NCBI RefSeq assembly: GCF_036711975.1
Contig: NC_091968.1
Coordinates: forward strand, 25,653,001-25,717,000
DNA length: 64,000 nucleotides
Source of the DNA: Onthophagus taurus
Lineage: Eukaryota; Arthropoda; Insecta; Coleoptera; Scarabaeidae
Direction of reading: 5' to 3'
Both the position numbers and the translations under genes were made by a program. Below the pieces are notes generated by a model. It did no database searches. It was given only the letters and a program-made list of their open reading frames with translations, and had not been told where the DNA came from. Below are positions 57,291 to 64,000 of the stretch, piece by piece; position 1 is the stretch's first letter, and the number at the start of each line of letters is the position of its first letter.

Positions 57291-60200
57291 TTAAAAAGAA
57301 TCTCCGACATCAACCCAAACATTCTTTTTAATGGTACATCTGCGTATTATAAACTTATATAAATCGCCGCTTTTATAATCGTACATTTTTTGTGTAAGAA
57401 AACTTCTAGGAACTGGTTTTTCCCCGCCGATTACAACAACGGATTGTTTTAAACTTTCCAATGCGAGTTCTGACGATGAAACACTTCCAAAAACGCCCAA
57501 AGGTAAATTTTTAATTAATTCCGTAATGAAATTGTTATTATTTTCGACGATTAAAACAGAATTTCCAAGTAATAAGGCCCCTAAAACTAAATCAGGCACG
57601 GTTTTATCCGACTTATTAATAATTACAACTCCAATTGGGTCGCGATAACTCTTCAAATCAAAGTTATCAATAATTTGGGATGTATTAATAGTATCCAGGT
57701 TATTAACCGCTTTATAAAAGGAGCTCATCCATTCGGAATTATTACGAACAATCTTAAAAATTTTCTCCGCTCGTGATTTAAACGGCAATTTATTCCATGA
57801 ATCTTGAGCTTTTTTTGATTGTGATAAAATTTGTGATGAAGTTTTTTGATTTTGGGTGGTTTTAACTTCAATTAATTCGTTAAATTCGTAATAACCTAAA
57901 AATTAATTAATAATTAATTTGTGGCGAAAATCAGTGAAAATTTACCTTCATAACCACCAAAATAACCAATCCCTTCATATTTTCTCGTTGTAAATCCCAC
58001 ACTACCTTTAATAACACCATGGCAGTTAACCCAAATCGTTCCGACATCAATTTTTCGTACAACTTCATTAATTAAACTAATATTTTGGGACCATAATGAA
58101 ACCGCGAGACCTTGTCGGTTATTATTAGCTAAATTAATCGCTTCTTTTGGTGTTCGGAACGCTAAAATAGTTCCTACTGTTGGTTGGATGTTTATTTCTG
58201 ACATGATTTTATTCCCCGAAACTTTTCCGCCGATAAATAATGTTGGAACTATTAATTTGGTGTTATTGGTTTCTTTGGCTTTAAAAATTTCGATTCCTTG
58301 CGATTTCGCTTCTTTTTCCATTTTGTCAAGATTTCCTTTAAAATCGTCTGAGTAAAAGAAGGAGATATCGTCTGAATTCGTTGAAAACTCATTCAACTCT
58401 AATTTTTTTAATCGAATTTTTAATTTGTCACTAAATTTTTTCACAATATCCTCTTGAACCAATAATGTATCGATTGACCATGGTAACTACATCAAAAAAT
58501 TAAACAAAATTAAATCATCATTTTTAAATTATCCATACCAATCCGCATGAACCCCAAATTGCTTTAACAGCCGTTTCGACAGCTGAATCAAGATCGGAAT
58601 CGTTAAAAATAATCATGGATCCTTTTAAATTAGGGGTTATTAAAACTTTTTTATCGTTGAATTCTTCAATATCGTCAATTTTTATGTTTTTTTGGATTTG
58701 TTTAGAACATAATTGTTGTAAATCGTTACTTTTAGTGCAAATGAAATTGATAGTTTCTTCAGGAATTCTAAAAAAATGCAATTAATTTTTATTTTTTAAT
58801 CATATCATTTATTACCCGGCTTTAATTGAAAGGTCAATTAAATAATTTAAAAACCAAGAATCCTGATTGCCAGTAAATATTATATTACGCCCCCCAGCAA
58901 GTGTTGAACCCAGCACATAACCTAATTCCGCTAATGAAATTTCATATTTTGTATCAATACAACAAAGTACGACATTTTCATCGTTTACTTCATCTACATG
59001 TTGGTCCTCGATTAAAGTGGAATAATATTGTAGATAATTATTTAATTGTTCCAAACCGATTTTGGTGTCTTTTGGCAAAACTCTTCGTAACGCATACTTA
59101 AATTGGCATAAAATGTCAGTGTTTGATTCGATTTCTTTAGAAAATTGATAAAGACATTCGGTTTTTTTAGGATTGGAAAAATTTTTCCATTCCGTATTCT
59201 CTTTAATTTTTTCAAACGTTTTCTTTAAATCGTCGTATTCCGTTACAAAATAATTGGTGTCAACAAGCCATTTCTGTAACATTTTTAATATGATTTAAAT
59301 TGATTATGGTATAATTCACGTTCTAGGTCTAATGTTAGTTCTAGTGACATGTTGCATATTTTTATTGTACTAAAACTAGAACGAGAACTAGAAATATTCG
59401 GGTGAAAAAAACTTTCAGTTGTCAATATGAACTTTAATTTTATTATTATTATTATTCGTAATCTTCGTAAAATAACCTTTGAGAGTCCAAACATAACGCA
59501 TATTTGTCAACTCCATAAAAAATCTTTTAAAATGAGTCCAAACTCGACATATTTAACTTTGATATTAATGGAGATACAATCACTTCCGGTTAGAAACGTC
59601 AACGTCAATTTTGACATATTTGTCATCTTCATTAAAAGACCTTTAAAATGAGCCCAAACATGATGCACTTATCTCAAAAAACAAAAAAGTTAGAATAAAA
59701 AATATTAAACCCGAAGTTAGCAACAATGAAGATAGCAATTTAATTTTTAAATATTAATACCAACCTTAATTTTTGATTTTTTTCATTATATTTATGTTTT
59801 TGTGACAAATATTAAGACGTTTTATAAAAATTAAGAATATGTCAAAATGACATTGACATTTCAAATCGGACGTTGCTTATATCTCGAGTAATATTGGAAT
59901 TAAACGTATCATGTTTGAACTCATTTTAAAGGATTTTCCACGGCGATTACAAATATGTCAAAATTGACGTTGACATTCTTAACCGGAAGTTGTACCTAAC
60001 TTCATTAATATTGTAGATAAATATGTCGTGTTTGTACTCATTTTAAAGGATTTTTAATGAAGATTACAAATATGTCAAAATTGAGGTTGACATTTTAAAC
60101 CTGAAGTTAGTTATCATATAATAGACAAATTGACGACTTCATGGTGTTCTTTCATGATGTATTCTTTATTAAAAACACCTTTAAAATGAGTCTAAAGACG

Positions 60201-61557
60201 ACGCACTTACCTCAAAAAACAAAAAAGTTAGAATAAAAAACATTAAACCTGAAGTTAGCAACAATGAAGATAGCAATTTAATTTTTAAATATTAATACCA
60301 ACCTTAATTTTTGATTTTTTTTCATTATATTTATGTTTTTGTGACAAATATTAAGACATTTTATAAAAATTAAGAATATGTCAAAATGACATTGACATTT
60401 TAAACCTGAAGTTGCTTATATCTCGAGTAATATTGGAATTAAACGTATCATGTTTGGACTCATTTTAAAGGATTTTTTCACGACGATTACAAATATGTCA
60501 AAATTGACGTTGACATTCTTAACCGGAAGTTGTATCTAACTTCATTAATATTGTAGATAAATATGTCGTGTTTGTACTCATTTTAAAGGATTTTTAATGA
60601 AGATTACAAATATGTCAAAATTGAGGTTGACATTTTAAACCTGAAGTTAGTTATCATATAATAGGCAAATTGACGACTTCATGGTGTTCTTTCATGATGT
60701 ATTCTTTATTAAAAACACCTTTAAAATGAGTCTAAAGACGACGCACTTACCTCAAAAAACAAAAAAGTTAGAATAAAAAACATTAAACCCGAAGTTAGCA
60801 ACAATGGAGATAGCAATTTAATTTTTAAATATTAATACCAACCTTAATTTTTGATTTTCTTTTATTATGTTTTTGTGACAAACATTAAGACATTTTATAA
60901 AAATTAAGAATATGTCAAAATGACATTGACATTTCAAATTGGAAGTTGCGTATATCTCGAGTAATATTGGAATTAAACCTATCATGTTTGGACTCATTTT
61001 AAAGGATTTTCCACGACGATTACAAATATGTCAAAATTGACGTTGACATTCTTAACCGGAAGTTGTAACTAACTTCATTAATATTGTAGATAAATATGTC
61101 GTGTTTGTACTCATTTTAAAGGATTTTTAATGAAGATTACAAATATGTCAAAATTGAGGTTGACATTTTAAACCTGAAGTTAGTTATCTAATAATTAATA
61201 ATTTTAACGTGATTTTTCGGTTACGTTCCACACTTTTTTTTTATATTTAACGTGTTTTGTGTGTCATTTCACATTATATCACTTCGAACTTAGCATTCTA
61301 AACGTCAAATACTTTTTCAAAAGACGCACGACTTAACCCGAAAGTTTCTAGTTATCAATTTTAGTTTTATCATTTCACATTAATTAAAAAAAAATTGTCG
61401 ATTTTTAAGCCACATGATGATTCTTGAATTTTTCCTTGATTATATATAAATATATTTATTTTACCTGTGCTTTTGAGATATCAATCGGAACACTTTGATA
61501 ATCCATCTTTTTGAAAACATCACCAATTTTCGTTTTATTTAAAGTTTTCAAAGCCAT
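57291..61557 (-). CDS. ALDH16A1: ALDH16A1-like aldehyde dehydrogenase pseudoenzyme
   Basis: Exons 61557-61465, 59273-58816, 58767-58539, 58486-57946 and 57895-57291, in consistent phase, give 641 residues (about 800 in human). The first ALDH domain ends with DVGTIWVNCHGVIKGSVGFT and YEGIGYFGGYEG, the ALDH16A1 form of the usual G...W.N....P.GG.K.SG.G block. A second, degenerate ALDH-like unit follows from KTSSQILSQSKKAQDSWNKL and ends at the extreme C-terminus with WVDVGDS, as the family does. In the catalytic region (AIWGSCGLLPWSIDTLLVQE) right-hand alignment to active ALDHs puts Pro where the nucleophilic Cys should be, and the FTGS and ELGGK motifs are absent. Vertebrate ALDH16A1 also lacks the Cys and acts by protein binding. 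The first intron carries a satellite array. Confidence 0.85.
59320..59402. repeat. CTAGTTCTAG hairpin at satellite edge, copy 3
   Basis: GTTCTAGGTCTAATGTTAGT then TCTAGTGACATG is mirrored by ACTAGAACGAGAACTAGAAA. It directly precedes the satellite block starting near 59430. Confidence 0.75.
59430..61195. repeat. Satellite-like 540-bp family, copy 3
   Basis: The cleanest copy of the family. ACCAACCTTAATTTTTGATT occurs at 59759, 60297 and 60838, a period of 538-541 bp. Each unit contains AACATTAAACCTGAAGTTAG, CTCGAGTAATATTGGAATTA, AACGTATCATGTTTGGACTC and GACATTCTTAACCGGAAGTT. It lies within ALDH16A1 intron 1 and has the same orientation as the 13-kb block. Confidence 0.92.
61196..61440. repeat. 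End module split by a 93-bp hairpin-family insertion
   Basis: The module begins GTGATTTTTCGGTTACGTTC at 61210 and continues after the insertion as TTAAAAAAAAATTGTCGATT and TTTTAAGCCACATGATGATT. The direct repeat TCATTTCACATTA at 61264-61276 and 61370-61382 flanks 93 bp that include ACCCGAAAGTTTCTAGTTAT, a fragment of the CTAGTTCTAG family. The 13-bp duplication suggests a retrotransposition-like or staggered-cut insertion. Confidence 0.7.
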
Positions 61558-62035
61558 TTCTCTCCACAATTTGATGAGTTATCGCACATGATGGGTTTGT
61601 TATCTCTTGAAAGTCGAAAGTTTTTAAGAGCGATAAGGTTATTTTTAATTAAAAACATTTTTTTAGGTTATATTAACATAACCTAAAAAAATTTGTCAAT
61701 ATAATCAATTTGGTTATTTGATAAAAGATGTCGCTTATATATATTTTTTAATTTAAACCTTTTTAAGGTATTTTTTTTATTTATTAATCGTATTATTTGA
61801 AGAAATGAAATACTGTCGTTATCTCATTTACGAAATGTTTTTTGATCTAATAATTTTTTGGCCAGGAAATGACTAATACGGATTAAAACGGTTTCTTTTA
61901 TAAAGCCCATAATTGTCATTTTCCTATATAAGATGTCTTTCTGTGTTATTAGCAATTTGTTAATCGCCAAGTTATGCTCCTGTGGGTAATTTTTTGCTCG
62001 TTATACAACGATTCAGTTTAAAACGTGCCAATACC
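61558..62035. promoter_or_regulatory. Divergent spacer of ALDH16A1 and the Cys-loop channel
   Basis: A 478-bp intergenic region between two divergent start codons. AT-rich, with no clear TATA box next to either gene. Both promoters must lie here unless leader exons exist further away. Confidence 0.45.
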
Positions 62036-63369
62036 ATGAAGTTGCAAGTTGTTTTACTTCTATTCTTATTAACGTAAGTATTTTCATTTTACAAAATAAA
62101 ATAATATTAATTTATTTAAAGCGATTTATGCGGTGGAATAATCCCAAATGGTAAAAACGCTAAAAATAAAACCGTCATCCCAGATTATTATTTAAAAGAA
62201 GTTAGACCACCCACCTTAAAAGGAAAACCATTAGAAGTCGATTTTTGCATGACCGTAATCGATATTAACTCGATTAACGTTGAAGATATGGATTTTAGGT
62301 AAAAAATTATTTTTTTATATCCATGTCAAACTAAAGTGACGTTTTATTTTGACAGAATGGACATGTTTTTACGTCAACAATGGCAAGATTCGCGTTTAAG
62401 AATCCCGGAGGAAGTTTTCGAATACGGCGATGAATACGTAACGCTTCCCTCGCAATTCTTCGATAATCTTTGGCAGCCGGATCTTTACTTTTTAAATTCG
62501 AAGGTGGTCGAAATCGCCACGTTGAACCAAAAATTCTCATCCGTCACTTTATTTCGAAATAAAACGGTCCGATATTCGGCTAGAATGCACGCAATAGTCG
62601 CGTGCCAAATGGAATTTAAATTTTATCCGATGGACACGCAAGTTTGTCCATTAAATATTGAAAGTTGTAAGAAAAGTTTATTAAAAATTCTTTAAACGTC
62701 GAAAAGAAATTTATTTTACCGATGTGTGTTTGGTTGCATACCTTTATTGTTGATGTTTAAAGAATTTATTAATTTTATTTATTATTTTTATATATGAAAT
62801 AACATTTTTATTTTATTTGTTTTAGTTGCATACGATAACTCAAAAATGATTTTAAATTGGTTAAATCCTGGAGTGGTAATCAGCCCGGAATTAAAGCTGC
62901 TGCAATATAACGTCGGAAAAGTGAGGTTAGAACATAAATACGTTCAAACCGGTGAAAAAAATGGGAATTTTTCGCGATTGGTGGTTTATTTTCGTTTCGA
63001 ACGCCAAATTGGGCACCATTTAATCCAAACGTTTGCACCTTCAACATTAATCGTTATTTTATCATGGTTCAGTTTTTGGTTAGGATTGGATGCAATCCCG
63101 GCGAGAGTTACGTTAATGGTTACATGTCTTTTAACATTAGTCACGATGTTTACAGCTTTAAGATCTGATATTCCACCAGTTGCTTATATTAAAGTAAGTA
63201 ATCTTATTACAAAAACATCACAAAAATAATTTCTTATTTATGTTTTTTATAGAGTTTGGATATTTGGATGGCAATGTGTATGTTCTTCGTTTTCTCCGCA
63301 TTAGGGGAATTTGTAATTATTAAAGTTTTAGATGAGAAATATCGGATGTTGAAGAAACAAGAATTTAAG
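62036..63369 (+). CDS. Cys-loop ligand-gated chloride channel, 5' part
   Basis: Exons 62036-62073, 62122-62298, 62356-62666, 62826-63193 and 63253-63369, in phase, give 337 residues before the window ends. Residues 1-18 (MKLQVVLLLFLLTDLCGG) are a signal peptide. The extracellular domain has DFCMTVIDINSINVEDMDF, LWQPDLYFLNSK and the 15-residue Cys loop CQMEFKFYPMDTQVC. M1 follows RQIGHHLIQTFAPSTLIVIL, and M2 is preceded by the anion-selectivity PAR motif (DAIPARVTLMVTCLLTLVT). M3 is MAMCMFFVFSALGEFVIIKV. I believe it is the insect orphan subunit related to fly CG12344 rather than Rdl, GluCl or HisCl, from remembered resemblance. The M3-M4 loop and M4 are missing because the gene continues past 63369. 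Confidence 0.88.
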
Positions 63370-64000
63370 GTAAGAATTTGCAGAATAACCTAAAAAAAGT
63401 AAACATAACCTCAAATTTTTCTTTAATCAGTTTTTTTTTATTAAAAAACTTATTTATGTTATAATTGGACCGCGTTATGCATCACTTGACTAAGCCACAA
63501 ATGAACAATGTTGAGAAAAACGGTATTTTCGTTTTCATCTCTCTAAAAATATGACTTCTCAGAATAGAGAGGCTCAAACTATTGAAAATTGTTTGGCGCC
63601 TATCTATTTTTATCACAAAACACTGATCACAAGCACAGAATCCGCTTGGTCAGTCGTTTTACGATTATACAGGGTGTTTCTGTAAGCCATGGCATAAATT
63701 TAATCGCAAATATTAGAGTCAAAATGATGTTTTGTGTAAAAATTTTTGAAGAAAATTATCTATAGTTTCATTTTGTACTTTTCAACTGGTTTAATAAACT
63801 TGGGGATTTATTTCTCATGACAAATAATGCCTAATTGGTGAAAAAAATGTTAGCAAAAGTTTTTTAATTTTAAGAATGTACAGAAATTACTTGAAACTAT
63901 GATGGTGATAAACAACTGCAATTTTAACAACTGTTGTTTAAGTACGCTTGTGTCATTGTGACATTTAAACACTACAAAAATTATGGTGCACAATTTTGGG
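63370..64000. repeat. Intron of the channel gene with a CAGGGTG-type MITE
   Basis: ATTATACAGGGTGTTTCTGT begins at about 63665. The region 63790-63965 (GGGGATTTATTTCTCATGAC, ACAAATAATGCCTAATTGGT, ACTGTTGTTTAAGTACGCTT) matches 26335-26400 and 26691-26730. It continues to the end of the window, so the right end is not seen. Confidence 0.7.

Overview
The window looks like nuclear DNA from an insect. Genes have introns of about 48-60 bp with GT-AG ends alongside introns of several kb swollen by transposons. Base composition is very AT-rich, and the gene set is clearly insect: single-minded, a Cys-loop chloride channel of an insect clade, ARV1, COX15, mitochondrial ProRS and V-ATPase e. A beetle is my best guess, from general look only. 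Exon coordinates below were derived by hand from splice sites and reading phase.

Layout. (1) 1-24.5 kb is the single-minded locus on the minus strand: coding exons at 2956-6786, then about 17 kb of upstream sequence with three tandem-repeat blocks, a dead copia element, LINE, hAT, Tc1 and RTE remnants, and two candidate TATA plus first-exon sites. (2) 24.5-31.2 kb holds adrenodoxin-like FDX1 (+) tail-to-tail with a remarkable SEPSECS gene (-), whose last intron carries a 3.66-kb TTAA-flanked insertion. (3) 31.2-38.9 kb holds ARV1 and a PPP1R36-like gene, both involved in a local duplication that left a broken ARV1 copy, a broken PPP1R36 start and two alternative PPP1R36 5' halves feeding one set of 3' exons. 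(4) 38.9-43.3 kb holds mitochondrial PARS2 (-), head-to-head with V-ATPase subunit e (+). (5) 43.4-49.4 kb holds a dead transposon ORF, an unrecognised coiled-coil gene and a satellite array. (6) 49.4-61.6 kb holds COX15 (+) tail-to-tail with ALDH16A1 (-). The COX15 last intron holds a piggyBac gene broken by nested insertions; the ALDH16A1 first intron holds a satellite array. (7) 62.0-63.4 kb holds the start of a Cys-loop anion channel that runs out of the window.

The most interesting object is SEPSECS. It reads as one 680-residue protein made of two SepSecS-like halves with complementary losses. The first keeps the phosphate-binding residues but has Asn at the PLP-lysine position. The second keeps the PLP lysine and substrate loops but has lost the phosphate-binding loop and the Arg of the KMYPGR motif. 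This suggests a fused, obligate two-half enzyme with a single composite active site. Other notable points are three clustered ACGTGAC sites in a single-minded intron (probable autoregulation), a likely short COX15 isoform made by intronic polyadenylation, three convergent gene pairs with gaps of 54-136 bp, and a hairpin element that accompanies the same 540-bp satellite at three places.
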